Shown: in pieces, positions 13,501 through 25,283 of the stretch
How positions within the stretch are numbered: position 1 is the first letter of the stretch
How the letters are laid out: each line of letters starts with the position of its first letter
Assembly: GCF_040807025.1 (NCBI RefSeq)
Contig: NC_090942.1
Coordinates: 196,658,247 to 196,722,246 of the forward strand
DNA from: Struthio camelus
Taxonomy: Eukaryota; Chordata; Aves; Struthioniformes; Struthionidae
Length of the DNA stretch: 64,000 nucleotides
Direction of reading: 5' to 3'
The notes under the pieces: generated by a model
Databases searched by the model: none
What the model saw: the letters and a program-made list of their open reading frames with translations, nothing else
Told to the model about the DNA's origin: nothing
Translations under genes and position numbers: made by a program

Positions 13501-13599
13501 AGAAACAATGAAATGCAGGACAAAGGAAGAAATAGCTAATATCAACAGGTGCTTGGAAGAGGACATGACTGTAACCAAATCCTAAGGAGGACTCCAGGA

Positions 13600-14770
13600 G
13601 TTGGATATGCTCAAATTGAGGGAAATGGGTAATCTCCACTTTAGGAATCTGAAAGAACTGGCTTGGTATGTCACTGATATGATAGCAGGTGGTTTTAATA
13701 AAGTTGTGGATGATGACATTGTGTACCACTGGAGAAAGGCAAATCTTTTGTGCAGATTTAAGATGGAGAAAGAGAGGACTAACTGGGGCAAAACCAAACT
13801 GAAATATGGATTTATGAAAGGTGGCTCATTGTATGTTGACTTCCTTTGATGGGACAATACATCTATTCACAGGATAAAAATAGTAGCTCTATTCACTATG
13901 ACCTCTGATAAAGAATTTGATACAGTGTCACGTAGGAAGTGACTAATTAATGAGAGAAAATGAAAATTAGTATATTTGTTAAAGGAGTAAGGAGCTGGCA
14001 AGTGGAACATGGTAGTGGAGACTGGTGAGGGAGAAGACAAGCAAAGTTGTTCCAAGATCAGGTTTACAACTAATCTCACCATTTTATTCATGACTTTGAC
14101 ACACATGATAGAATATGACATTTTCTCCTGATACTAATTCTGTAATGTAATAGAGATCTGGATGCTGTGTAAAAATAGAATGACACTGAGAACTAGATTA
14201 TTAAAAATGGGATTAAAATTTAATAGTATAAATCAGAGGTTTTGAGCATAATAAATTCTGTTATGACCTGGAAGCTGATCACCTGGACACAGCTGCAGAG
14301 GAGAATCTGGAGGTGCTATTTGATCCATATTGACTGTGAGCCATCACCATGGAGCTGTGAAAAAGGAAAACAGAATCCTAAAATTTCTCTATATAGATAG
14401 AGAAGTATTACTACCTTTGTTCAAGGCAGTGAGATGGCTTCTGGAGTACTATCTGTGGATCTGCTCTCCCATGATTGAGAAGGGTGAGCTCCAACTTAAT
14501 GTACAAAGGGGCTACTATGATGATCAGATGAACGAACAGCCCATTATGTTAGAGTTGATTTTTAAAAGCTCAGCTTATTTTTCCTAGCAAAATGAATGCT
14601 AGCAAAAAGATATTCCTGTTTTCCATATGTACATCCTAGTGGCAAACACCAGAGAGAAAGAAGAGCAATTGCCTTAAAGATAATGTCAATGCAAGAACAC
14701 ATGGGTATAAACTGACTGTGAGTAATTTGAGGCAAGGAATTAAAAAACTGCCAACTCTTAGAGCCTCCTA
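13600..14770 (+). mobile_element. decayed CR1-family LINE, reverse transcriptase region
   Basis: The + strand, read across frameshifts and stops, keeps landmarks of a CR1-type ORF2 in the right order. They are a W-R-K-A-N motif (about 13.73 kb), YGFMKGG (13.80 kb, like the HGFRKG motif), KEFDTVS (13.91 kb, like the SKAFDTVSH motif), FIHDFD (14.08 kb, like the FINDLD motif), EVLLPLFKAV...LLEYYLW (14.40 kb, like EVILPLYSALVRPHLEYC) and GYKLTVSNLRQ (14.70 kb). There are stops between the blocks and no intact frame, so this is an old, dead copy, much more diverged than the other CR1 copies in the window. It lies wholly within the large CCDC169 intron, in the gene's sense orientation. The limits are approximate. 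Confidence 0.7.
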
Positions 14771-15483
14771 ATAAGAATGTATATAGTGAATGGAGTGGAT
14801 AAATTTATGAAAAGGATTACAAGAAGCAGTTTCCTGTCATAGAAACTGAGGAGGTCACACCTGGATATACATCCTCAGTGTGTCCCCACTACACAGCAAA
14901 CAAAGAACTGGCCAGTGCCACTAACCAAAGAGGACTCTACCACTGTTATTCCAGCTCAGCCCAGTTGTAGACAAAGTAAATGGCTATACATCTAAGACAG
15001 TTTATTTTCCCTAAAACATACTGCTTTCTGGCCAGGTTGTTGTGAGTTATCTCTGACATGCCATGTGACTCTTCATCGGCCCTCCTGGCAAGCGGTTTCA
15101 AAATGGATCTCCAGGTTGGATCTGAAATCCTCCTACTGAAAAGTAGCCATGGGAGTGAATTTTGGTTAGAGATAGGGAGCAATTCTGGGTGGTCACCACA
15201 AGGTGATTTGGCTTACCTAACAGTAGCAAGTCAAAAAACTAACTCTGTGTCATTTTAACACAGTGGAAATCTGAAGTGCTTAATGATAATAGTACCACAT
15301 AGTTAATCACTTTTTTCTCTGTGATGTGCCAACAGGAACCACGTAAACAAAAAGGGAATGATTAGCAAATAGAGTGACAAAGATCATGACACCTGAAGAA
15401 TAAGGACTGTGGTGGTGATTTCTGACTGTCTTTATGCAGAATGGGATTACTTGAAAATATTGATTTCTTTGCTATAACTGCAG

Positions 15484-15582
15484 GGTTCCTTAAAGCAGAT
15501 TCTTAAGCAACTAGAAGAAGAGAAGAAAAGTCTCCAGAACCAGCTAAAAGACTATGAACTTAGACTGGAACAAGAAGCAAAG
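15484..15582 (+). CDS. CCDC169: CCDC169 coding exon, second coiled coil
   Basis: This 99-bp phase-0 exon encodes GSLKQILKQLEEEKKSLQNQ followed by LKDYELRLEQEAK. The acceptor is ctataactgcag and the donor is AAG|gtttgt. The peptide is a second strongly charged coiled-coil helix, and the LEEEKK...LK-Y-L-LEQE-K pattern agrees with the remembered mammalian CCDC169. The exon sits 12.5 kb from the previous one and only about 80 bp from a CR1 insertion. Confidence 0.87.
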
Positions 15583-16568
15583 GTTTGTAATCTCTGTATG
15601 CCTCTACTCTGTAAAAGCCATTATGTTGTCCGACAAACAGTCTAAAGCAGTGGAACACACAATAGATATCCCAGAATCACAGAATAGTTGGGGTTGGAAG
15701 GGACCTCTGGAGATTGTCTGGTCCAAGTACCCTGCTCAAGCAGGGTCCAAGCTAGACCAGGTTGCTCAGGACCAGGTCCAGTCAGATTTTGAGTATCTCC
15801 AAGGATGGAGGCTCCACAACCTCTCTGGGCAACCTGTTCCGGTGTTCAACTGCCCTCACGTATGTTCAGATGGAACTTCCTGTGTTTCAGTTTGTGCCTG
15901 TTGCATCTTGTCCTATTGTTGGGCACCACTGAGAAGAGTTTGGCCCCATCCTCTTTACTCCCTCTTTTCAGATATTTATACGCGTTGATAAGATCCCCCT
16001 GAGCCGCCTTTTCTCCAGGCTGAACAGTCCCAGCTCTCTCAGCCTCTCCTCTTATGAGAGATGATCCAGTCCCTTAATCGGTGCTCTCCGCTGGACTTTC
16101 TGCAGTAAATCCCTGTCTTTCTGGTGCTGGGGAGTCTAGGACTGGACACAGTACTCCAGCCCAGGAGGCTGTTGGCCTCCTTTGCCAGAAGGGCACAACG
16201 CTGGGTCCTGTTCTGCTTGTTGTCCGCCAGGACCATCAGGTTCTTCTCTGCCAAGCCGCTTCCAGCAGGTCAGCCCCAGCATGTACTGGTGCATGGGGTT
16301 CCTCCCCAGGTGCAGGACTTGGCATTTCCCTTTGTTGAACTCCATGAGGTTCCTCTCTGCCCATTTCTCCAGCACACTGAGGTCCCTCATAACTCTCCCT
16401 CCATAACTCTCTGGTGTGTCAGCCACTCCCCCCGGTTTTGTATCACCTGCAGACTTGCTGAGGGTGCATCACTGAAAATGTTCTGGCATTTGTTTGCTTC
16501 TTCCCTTATGATTCAACTTTTTAAATATTTTGATGAATTGTAGCATGCAATCCTTATTTTAAGTGTAG
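15583..16568 (+). other. CCDC169: CCDC169 intron, 986 bp, mostly CR1
   Basis: This is a phase-0 intron (gtttgt ... aagtgtag). Roughly four fifths of it is a reverse-orientation CR1 copy, leaving about 80 bp of unique sequence at the 5' side and about 95 bp at the 3' side. Confidence 0.8.
15660..16475 (-). mobile_element. CR1 LINE, 5'-truncated, reverse orientation
   Basis: The left edge reads agaatcacagaatag followed by the highly typical TTGGAAGGGACCTCTGGAGA, which is the reverse complement of a CR1 3' end. On the minus strand the peptide from about 16426 down contains LEKWAERNLMEFNKGKCQVL and HLGRNPMHQYMLG, the C-terminal part of the CR1 reverse-transcriptase ORF. This is followed by an apparent internal deletion that brings it directly to LEYCVQS. 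Stops and shifts show that it is inactive. The two large + strand frames over it (15554-15988 and 16124-16543) are antisense artefacts of the repeat. The element lacks its 5' end, as nearly all CR1 copies do. Confidence 0.93.
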
Positions 16569-16622
16569 GCTTACCACAAAGCCAATGATGAGCGGCGCAT
16601 GTACTTCTCAGAGATCTTGCAG
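16569..16622 (+). CDS. CCDC169: CCDC169 coding exon, 54 bp
   Basis: Eighteen codons, AYHKANDERRMYFSEILQ, lie between acceptor aagtgtag and a consensus donor CAG|gtaaga. The motif A-YHK-NDER--Y--E is a recognisable part of the CCDC169 family as I recall it. Phase 0 on both sides lets the exon be skipped without a frameshift. The + strand ORF start of the upstream CR1 does not run into it. Confidence 0.86.
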
Positions 16623-18371
16623 GTAAGAAAAAACTATAGCTCAATAGCTTTTAAAAATCATTATGCTCTTTGAATACAGCAACAGCAGCTATTAATGCCA
16701 TGAGGCTAAAGTCTGTTATCACTGTATCCATCTACAATATCAAAAGCTGAGTGTTTATTTTTCACAGTCAGTAATTAAAGGATTCCTTTATTTGGCTTGC
16801 AGTTTGTTTATTTTTAAGTAATTTTTCCTTTTTGCATCAATTGGAATTTCATTGCTTCCAAGGAAGGATAGTCATAGTGCCTTTCACTGAGAAAGCTGAA
16901 GCAATTGTCTGATACTTGCTTACCCATCCGGTAGTCATGAGTATCATGCTGCAGTTGAATGTTTTTGCTAAAATGAACAGAACAAAATTATTAGGAGCTG
17001 TGACACTCACGTTAAGTTTTAATTCCTCTTTTTCATGTTCTCTCTTTTTTCTTTTAAAGACAAGTTAGCCTGCCAACTCAGAATGACAAAACTGTACATA
17101 CTTCAATTAAATTTACAGCAGAAGGGATGAGGTACCTTATTTTTATGAAATCAGAGATTAGATTTTATTGCTGCAAATTACATGGTACATAAAAATGATT
17201 AAAATGAATTGTGAGGAACTTTTAAAGATTTCTAGTACTTCTTGTTCTGAAAGAGCTCTTAATTCCTGAATAATGTAAAAGTAATAGCTTAGTGTGATAC
17301 TCAAGACCTATGCGGTGGAATGACTGTCACTGAATCCCTGGCATAGCTAACTGGGGTGAAAGGCTGTAATTAGCAATGTTTCCATGCGTTTGCACAGTAG
17401 TGCAAAGTGATTCTCTTACGTGGTTCAGTGCTGCTTTGGGGATTCTGGAAGAATTGCTTAAGCTAGTTTTCCCGACATTAGACCAAGTAAAAGCTCAGGA
17501 AATGCCAGTGATAACTGTTAATTTCTTCGTATTAGCAGTGACAGTGGAAAATGCAGGAGGAAGAAAATGATTTTATTACTGAACATGCTAGCAAGAAGAG
17601 TGCCCCCTGCATTCTTAAATTGTGTTCAACTGCACTTAAACATTTGTACTTTAAAGCTACACTTTTAACGTTTACACTTAAACATTGTTTGAAGTGAGGA
17701 ATATGCATTAGGGAGAGCATTTGGGACTAGGATTTTGCCACCTGCAGTGAAGGTAGTTAGTGCTTACATTTTCAGTAACTGATTGCATTCCTTCAAAATA
17801 ATTTTAGGGCAAAATATTCAGATTCATTTCACCTAGCTTTAATTCTCTGAATGTTAAACATCCAGTCTAAAGTAGTTGTAAAGGATTCTCTGTAATCTGT
17901 GGAGAGAGAAAGGCATGTTTAAAGCACAAACCATCACAGCTGTTTTAGATTAAGATGAAATGAATTTCCTGCAGAGTTATCCATCTCTCTTCCTGAGCTG
18001 TAAACAGAGCCTAGATGATTTGTTTAGATAACACCTTTACCTTCCACATGGGTAATCTGAACATGATAGTCAACCTCATCATGGTTGATTCTTGGTTGCA
18101 AAAGGATCATTAGCTTATCTAGTCCCTTCAGGTCCTGTTTTCCTATGAACTTGAGTTGATTCTTGCTTTTATGTTATTTTAAAATCTACATATGCATGCC
18201 TTCACTTTTAACAGATGATTTTAACAATGGAGGCATAAATAAATGTATGTACCTCCCAGACTGTTTTGGCTATATTAAAATTTCACTATCCTAGAGTCTG
18301 TGCTGTCAAGTTGGCAGCACTTGAGTTAAAGAGATTTACCCTTAGGCTAATATTTTCCATACATTCCAAAA

Positions 18372-18412
18372 TAAATATTACCACAGGATGTTGTTATCCT
18401 GTGGCAATGTAT
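18372..18412. repeat. imperfect inverted repeat (hairpin), intronic
   Basis: CCACAGGAT (18381-18389) is exactly complementary to ATCCTGTGG (18396-18404) across a 6-nt loop. After one mismatch the pairing continues for about five more pairs outward (18375-18379 with 18406-18410, including one G-T pair). The whole is about 40 nt, shorter than a usual pre-miRNA. Confidence 0.7.
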
Positions 18413-18604
18413 TCCAATGACTCTCTCGTAATTACAGAGAATGGATGTACTATCTTTTCTGGACAATTTTTCCTTATTATGTTTGTGCTTTTCTATAGCT
18501 CTTAATAAAACGAATACAATGGAAGCTTTTTATTGGTAGGTGTTTAAAATTTTCAGATGCTAAAAGCTTTTCTTGGTTTTTTTTCCATTTTATTTTGGAA
18601 CCCT

Positions 18605-18654
18605 GCTGCTGCCTTCAGAAGCAGAAGCAGAGGAGAAAACTGCTTCTGAGCAGC
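18605..18654. repeat. inverted repeat (hairpin), intronic
   Basis: TTCAGAAGCAG (18614-18624) pairs with CTGCTTCTGAG (18640-18650) with one G-T wobble. A further GCTG/CAGC pair lies outside a bulge. The 5' arm unit CAGAAGCAG is itself duplicated with a 6-bp offset (18616 and 18622), so two alternative foldings exist. Confidence 0.65.
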
Positions 18655-20500
18655 TGTTTCTTTTAATTAAATTTTTTAGTTATCATGTGCTTTTCTGCGT
18701 TTTTACAAAATATATGTATCTTCTGAGTGCTTTTGTTGTTTGTGTTGTCTGGATCCATAAGGAGGTAGTCGATTTTAAATGATATTCTTAAAATAAACTG
18801 AACATTTCACAAACTTTGGAAGTCACGCTACAGGCAGCAGTGATTTGTGGTTATATTCTTGTTTGCTTTTTTTGTTTTGCTTTCTGTCTGAAAAACTGTT
18901 GGTTTTGGATTTGGGCTCCACAAAACTCCAAAGCACTTTCTGGTGGTTTTCAGAAATTTAGAAGTTTGAGAAGCAGGCGAAGAAGATCCAGAACAGATCT
19001 TTAAAAGGACCTTTTTCTCAGGCCACATTTTTTACTATGAGTTTTTACTAGCATAGTGGAGTCTGATTTGTGATTAAGATTGCCTTGCAGAAAAAGAAAC
19101 ATAGATTTTGCCCCTGGAAAACTGTTTGTGCTATTGTGGCTCATTTTAGTTGGGGCAGCCCTGGAGTAAACTTTGCCAGCAAAAGCTGTGCAGTGGATAT
19201 TAATTTTATACCATGGCAGTGTATATTCATAGAAATAAAAAATCTGTCAAAGCAGTCATAGCATAGGCCTTGCCTAATGGGTTGCAAAATGACAGGTGTT
19301 AAATCATGCTTGCTGTCGTCTTCACTAGAATTCTTTCAGTGCAAAGAATTTAGTCTTGCCTTCAAGAAATTAAGTCCATGCAGATCCTATTCCTTTTTTA
19401 TACATGCACTCCGAAAAAATTCTAGTTATACCTGACTTTGCTATGAGTGCGTCATCAATACTTGCCTAATGCATTATATACAGGGAAGCACATTAGAAGC
19501 CATTGTCTTGCGAGCAGTGAGACATGTGGTTCTTTTCAGTCCCAGAGTTTTTTCTGAGAAGTGTAGGATGTTTTCACACATGCTCTAAAATGAAAAGTTA
19601 AAAATAATCCAGACTTCGCATCTTGTTTAGATAGCCCTCAAATCTCTAAGCTTTCAATCTCCAAGCTTCCAAAAACATCTTCACTGTCCCGCTGTAGCTG
19701 GTACCTTGTACAGGTAATGATTATTATGTATTTATTGCACATTCCTGACAGATCTCTTTGAAGGGGCTGAGAAAATTCCATTCACTTGCACCACGCACAG
19801 GTGTGCAAGGCAGCCAGACAAGTCCCACACTTGCTACATTTTCCGTTTTTCTGTCCATGCGATAGTGTCTCTCTGAGAGGAAGTTCTAGTAAAGGCAGCT
19901 GGATAAGCCAGCAAGTGCTGGGTGGGGAGGCAACAGGGTGAGCTAAGGAAGAAGAGAACCAACTGATTTAATCCTCCTCAGATTTTGTTATGTGCAATAC
20001 TAAGGGCGATAACTGCTTTTTTTAGATTTTTAGTACGTCCACTACTGTAGTTGTGACCTCCAGAGTATGCAGAGATTTCCATGCTGTAGCATTTTTTTTA
20101 AAGTAGTTCCTATTCTTAATTAGTGACTTAATCATTCAAAAGTACAATTAAGTAATTATAATTTAATTAGTTTTGTTTCTCATATAGGAAAATATTTTAG
20201 AAACATAGTGCTTCTTCATTGAAGATACAGAGTTCTAGGCAGTATGACCAAAAATACACTGATTTGGAATTACATATTCTCTGATTATCCACTTTACTAA
20301 ATAATAGTATTCTTGTACAGCAAGAAATTTTTGCATGTATTTCAGTCCCCAAATCAACAAGATATCAGGATAATATGTGCCTAAAGTACTCTGCAGCATT
20401 AAGACCATAGCTGGTCTAAATTAGTTTGCAAGTATTTTACTTCCTTAACTGTGATTGTAGTTAGGTTTTAACTTGTTTTGTAAAAATGTGACTATTACAG

Positions 20501-20577
20501 ACCTCAGCTACGCTTAAACTTTTTGAAAGGCAAAAACCAGATGCAATGGCAGAGAAGAGAGAAAGCCAGATACTGAG
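20501..20577 (+). CDS. CCDC169: CCDC169 coding exon, basic C-terminal part
   Basis: The 77-bp exon encodes TSATLKLFERQKPDAMAEKR then ESQIL plus two bases of an Arg codon. The acceptor is tgactattacag and the donor is GAG|gtaaat at 20578. It marks the change from coiled coil to a Lys/Arg-rich, probably disordered tail. This stretch is less conserved in my recollection of the family than the upstream helices, so its assignment relies mainly on phase continuity (0 in, 2 out) and strong splice sites. Confidence 0.8.
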
Positions 20578-23500
20578 GTAAATTGCTTTTATATTCCCTC
20601 TGTTTTCTGGTTTATTATTTTTTGCTTTGAATACTATAACTTCCTGCTCATATTAAATATCACTAAACATAGTCCTACTGACAAAATGTGAATGTTTAGC
20701 ATCATTCTGGTACTGCATTACAATCAGTTTTATTTAATATTAAGTATGTTGCAAGACTGAAGGTGAAGAACTCAAATATTTAAGTGGCCTTTTTGGAATC
20801 GGACAATACTTTTGATGTTCTTCCCTTTCAGCCTCTTTTAAAAATGGATCAGTTTTTCTATATTACTGCAGAGTTTGAGCAACAGTTATGTCCTCTAGTC
20901 CATTAAGAGTAACTAAATTAAATGTTTAGCCAGGAGCTTTTCAGTTAGCAGAGGTTGTAAGGCTTTTTTTGTGGATAAGAATGTGAGTAATTTTAGATGG
21001 CAATGTCTAAAGGCTTAATTGTTTAACAGATTTCTGGTCAAAGCAGGGCCGGGTTTTAGTTATATGAGTTCAAAAATTTAAATGTGAAAAGAGCCAAGCT
21101 GGAGCTATATAGAAATAAAATATATTTCTGCTTTTTGTGGTCCTTGTGAGAAAGTTTGAAATTAGAGGTGTTTTTTTTTTTTTTTTTAACTGAACTGGAA
21201 ACATTAAGAACATAAAGTACTAAGAATATAGGGAATCAGATCAAAAGTATGTTTAACTCAGTATCCTGCCTCCAGTGGCCATAAGTAGACCCTCAAAATT
21301 GTGTGAAAACAGGGTAGGCAGATAAAATGTTTGCTCGTGGTGCTTTCCCAAATATTTTCCATTTGGAGACTTCCTGAGCTGCTGTGGTTTCTGCGTCACA
21401 ATAAATTATTCTTAAACAAACCCAAACACTTAGCGTTTGACAACATCTAAAAATACAGTGAGTAAATTATAAACATGAAAATGTGTAGACTTGCTTACCT
21501 GCTTTATCCTTTCATTCTATATGTGTATACAATAACAGGATTTCTTAAATTGCAGCCCTAGAGCTTCATGCTCCAGCAGATGATATTGGTACAATATGAG
21601 TTTAACGTCTGCAACTGAAGTTTCTCAGTATTGAACAAGCACTGTATGGGTCTGAGATTCCCTATATACCACCAGCATGTTGGTTCTGGCCCTGTTAATG
21701 TTTAGCATAGCTCCTGTGGGAGGCTGGGAAGTTAGGACTAGGAGAATTCACTGTCTCTGCAGAGATATTAAATACCATCAGCCAGATATTGAGATTTACT
21801 GAGTAAGAGCACTGGTCTATGATTATCTGTTGGGGTTTTTTTGCTGCTGTGTTATTTTTATTAATTTATGTTAGCAGATCATTACTTAGGCTGAAATTAT
21901 ATGGTGGAGGGTCTCTGTAATTCTCTTTATAACAAATAAAAGAAAATATAGTTGCCTGCAATTACTAGTCTCAGAAGGTGCATATTGGAACAAAATATCC
22001 CTTTCAGCCACTCCCCTTCAGAGGAATATTTTCTTTTAACTTTTCAAAGTACTTTACACACATGAAGGGAATTGTTCATCCTTTAAATTGTCATTGGTAG
22101 CACTAAGGACTACCTAGTTTGGAAAGCATTGACTTTTACAACCAGTGACTTGTAACTTTAAATTCAAACTTTGGTCTTAGCTGGCAACATAGACATAGGA
22201 ATGGGGACTTGGCATAGTATGTTGAGGAAATACTAGGTATAAGTACACACTCGTCAATCACAAGGTTAACACGGCCATTGTTATGTTATTTCTTTTTAAT
22301 TATGTATTGATTTACTGCCTGAAGGATGTTCATTCAAACTGACATTAATGAGAAATAATTTCATTCAAGTAAGTGAAGACCTGCTTAATTGAAATTAAAC
22401 CTCTCCTTGAGAATAACTTCAAATTTTTCTGCCCAGAGTTCTTACCTCACTTCTCTTGGCCTTTTGGAAACCACCTGCCTTCACTGGATCTCAAACCATA
22501 CTACAAAATGTTTAATGTTTGTTTTAATGTTAGATTTTTATGATAGATGTAGTTATGCAAAGTCCAACCTGTGTTTTTAAAGCAGCACTGTAACGTTTCT
22601 GAATGGTAATTGTAAACACTAATTTTTGATGTGTTCTGTTTACTGGCCATTCAAACATAGAAGCCAAATTCAGTAGAGGTCATTTTATGGTATTTCACAA
22701 CAAAACAAGAAAACAAGATAGCTGACATTTGTAGAAAAACGTTGATGCCTTGATTCTTCATATCTGTTAAACAGTCTGGGGAACCAATTTAATGTCATTC
22801 TGAGCCCTTACTGCTAACCCAGGCATATAGCAGAGCCTGATAACTCCCTTTTAACACTGTGCTAGCAGCAGCTATCTGGCTTCTGGTTTGCAACTGGCTT
22901 AAGTCCAGCTGGTTGTGAGTAGAAGCAGCTTATGCTGCCTGCAGAGTGCCACACAGATGTACCTTGTCTGCCTGGTTCAGCTCTGCCGTGGCTCTTTGGT
23001 TAATCAATAGGATTTGAATACTCGATTTATTACTGAGCAAATGTGGGCCTTTGGTTCTGGTCTTCAAAGCTTTAAGTGGAATCAACTTCATATCCATGTG
23101 GGGCTAGCTCTCCCACCACGCTGCTTTTAAGAGCTGGAACAAAGGAACCATTAGTCTCAAGAACAAGACTAGCAAGCCCTAGAGACAGGCTTTCTTGTCT
23201 GTTTGCCCAGAAATTTGAAACTTTCCCAGATCCTGTCAGCACAGCTTCTACCACATAACAAAATGTTTCTCTAGCTATCATCATGCATATAAAGAGCTGA
23301 TGTTGTGATATATTTTCCTGCAGAACCCTTATTATTTGGGAGAAATACTGAAACCCAGTATATAGCTGTTAGAGTATGTGAAGTGCTGTAGGTCCACTGT
23401 AATGTTGAACAGGGAGAGAAACAAAGGTACTTTGCATAAAAGTAGAGATGCATCCTGCTTCATCATGAGAATGACCCTTCTTCCAGTTTGTGGAATCACC

Positions 23501-24027
23501 ATTTTCCCTGTGGAAACTGTTTTATGTTCCCACTTAGACAATCAAGATGAAAACAGGTCTTGTAGGCCTCATGTAGGTGGTGTATCTAATAGGATTTCCT
23601 GTGTAAGATCATGGACTCAAGAGCATGGGTCTCCAGAGTGATGTATCTGCAGAGAACTGTAACTACATGTATTAGAAGTGTTTTTCCATTTTTTAATGGG
23701 GATTATGTAACTGATGAAAATGGCTCCTTAGCCAGTTATCTTTCTCTGAGCAAATGTTGAGCATTCAGTTCATGTTCTTCAAATGCCATCATTTAGGAAA
23801 CAAGAAGTAGTCAGGTATAAGATGAGGACTGAGTGTGTACACAGAGTAATTAAATGCTCTGCTGGCCCTCAAACCCAGAAATATACTTATTTTCTCTCTT
23901 TCAGGTTTATTAATTAAACATAATAATGTTAATATAAAAAGCATGCAAATTTCTATCAGTTAAGGTTTCTGCAGCATTACGGGGAATGTGACATATTTCA
24001 TGACTATCTTCACTCATTTTATTTCAG
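20578..24027 (+). other. CCDC169: CCDC169 last intron, 3.45 kb
   Basis: This phase-2 intron ends at atttcag. It contains a 17-T run at 21171-21187. No other repeat, RNA gene or exon was recognised. The open frames near 23.1-23.6 kb are on both strands over the same bases and show no splice support. Confidence 0.7.
21171..21187. repeat. poly(T) run
   Basis: Seventeen consecutive T in the last CCDC169 intron. No retroposon body was recognised next to it. Confidence 0.85.
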
Positions 24028-24130
24028 AGGAAGGTGCAGTGTTCCAGGGAATCAGAAGACGGTTGATCCCAAAGAAGGAGCAATTAAAAAGACTGTAGGA
24101 GTGAAGCAGCTTCCAAAACTAAAGGGCTGA
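24028..24130 (+). CDS. CCDC169: CCDC169 last coding exon and stop
   Basis: The exon completes an Arg codon and encodes GRCSVPGNQKTVDPKEGAIK then KTVGVKQLPKLKG, with TGA at 24128-24130. The acceptor is ttttatttcag. The pattern GR-S...QKT...K-G--KK...LP-L matches the C-terminal tail that I remember for mammalian CCDC169, supporting both the frame and the stop. Together the seven exons give 187 residues; the human protein is about 214, so about 25-30 N-terminal residues are outside the window. The tail is basic and has no membrane segment or catalytic motif. Confidence 0.86.
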
Positions 24131-24790
24131 TTTAATGTTCTTGCCAAGAACTTCCAATCACTTTTATTCATGTTTTTATGTATTTAACTGGAAGTTTCTG
24201 AATTGAAAGCGAACATACTTGTGCCATATTATGATAACAAACCCAGACTGGCATGTCTTCTTGGCAGCCTTAGAGTAAGTGTTATGCTTTGCCTAGCGGA
24301 ATTCTTCCTCTAGTTGCCATCTTTGTTCTGGTATCTCTGACCCTTTCCATTCCGCTTCTCGTCTGTGATTCTGGGCGTCAGGGAGTTGGGAGGCTTGGAG
24401 AACATTTAATTTCTTCACCAGCTAGATCCTTAGACTCTTTGGCTGCACAGCAGCCATTGAGAACAGCCTCTAACATTTTTGACCTCTCAAATGAGAGGAA
24501 AAAGGAAGAGTGATATAACCTGAAATGTAGTCTCACTACCCAAAATAGTAAATCTCTGAAAATTGCATCCAGGAGGCACCCCCATTCAGTATAGCAACAA
24601 AGTGAGTCTCTCAAATAGTCTGATGTTGGGATAGCTGAACATTCTTTCATATGGCATTTTAAAAATTGTTTTTTAAAAAATCCAACAGCATAGTTTACTA
24701 ACCAGTCTGATTTATTACCTGATGTTGTACAGTCCCTTTGCTCTATGAAATTGTGTTATATTCCATGAGCTTTCTTAAACCAGCACAGAC

Positions 24791-24834
24791 GGCAAGCCAG
24801 CTCCAGATTGAGCTTTTTTAAAAACTGGCTTGCC
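24791..24834. repeat. 10-bp inverted repeat in probable 3' UTR
   Basis: GGCAAGCCAG (24791-24800) is exactly complementary to CTGGCTTGCC (24825-24834), separated by 24 nt containing an A/T run. If transcribed this would form a stable hairpin in the 3' UTR. Confidence 0.75.
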
Positions 24835-25283
24835 ACAGAACCCATGTTGACTACCTTCTTCTGTTTGCATGGTTTAGAAGCACATTGCCATTTCCAGCTA
24901 CTTTAGGCACTAGTTATGGGGAGAAATGAAAGAAAAATTGAACATTTTTAATTGAGGATTGTTCAGAGCATATCTTGTGGAGGAGTTGTTTGTTTTAAAC
25001 ACTACATATGCATTATGTTTCCTGATATGGGTATGCTACTATTTGAAATTTGAACTCTCAGATGAATGTTTTTATCCGCAGTCTGGCTTCCATAAAAATC
25101 TCTTCAGTGGGACTGATCCGCATGTTCTCAGAGTTCAAAGTAATCTCTTCAAGGAACAGCAGAACTACTTTGTATTTTCATTCTCAAGCATGTAATCATT
25201 ATTGCAGTTTAATTACCTACAACATATTAGTCATTAAACTTTGGTAGAATTTTTTTAAATGGCAACAGAAACAATGTTTTGGT

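Larger units (their letters stand above)
2992..15483 (+). other. CCDC169: CCDC169 large intron (12.5 kb)
   Basis: This phase-0 intron runs from gtgagt to ctataactgcag. It contains an AGAT microsatellite near 3.72 kb, a CTCF-like motif at 7.65 kb, an AT-rich tandem patch near 8.52-8.57 kb, a MIR SINE at 10.43-10.53 kb and a decayed CR1-like LINE at 13.6-14.8 kb. The rest (for example 3740-7640, 8580-10400 and 10560-13580) shows no feature that I can support. The open frames in it are not conserved-looking and lack splice context. Confidence 0.75.
16623..20500 (+). other. CCDC169: CCDC169 intron, 3.9 kb
   Basis: This phase-0 intron (gtaaga ... tgactattacag) shows no recognised repeat family. 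Two hairpin-capable segments (18366-18413 and 18605-18654) are listed separately. A short acceptor-like tttcttttaaag at about 17.06 kb is followed at once by a stop in the continuing frame and is not called as an exon. Confidence 0.7.

Noticed and set aside
15554..16543. Two + strand frames of 139-144 codons that could look like a gene
   Set aside because: They run antisense through a CR1 copy whose minus strand encodes the recognisable LINE reverse-transcriptase tail; the first also overlaps a CCDC169 exon in another frame.
17050..17130. Possible extra CCDC169 exon after tttcttttaaag
   Set aside because: The frame continuing from the previous exon meets a stop after two codons, and the exons on either side already join in phase without it. 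It could only be a rare alternative 3' end.
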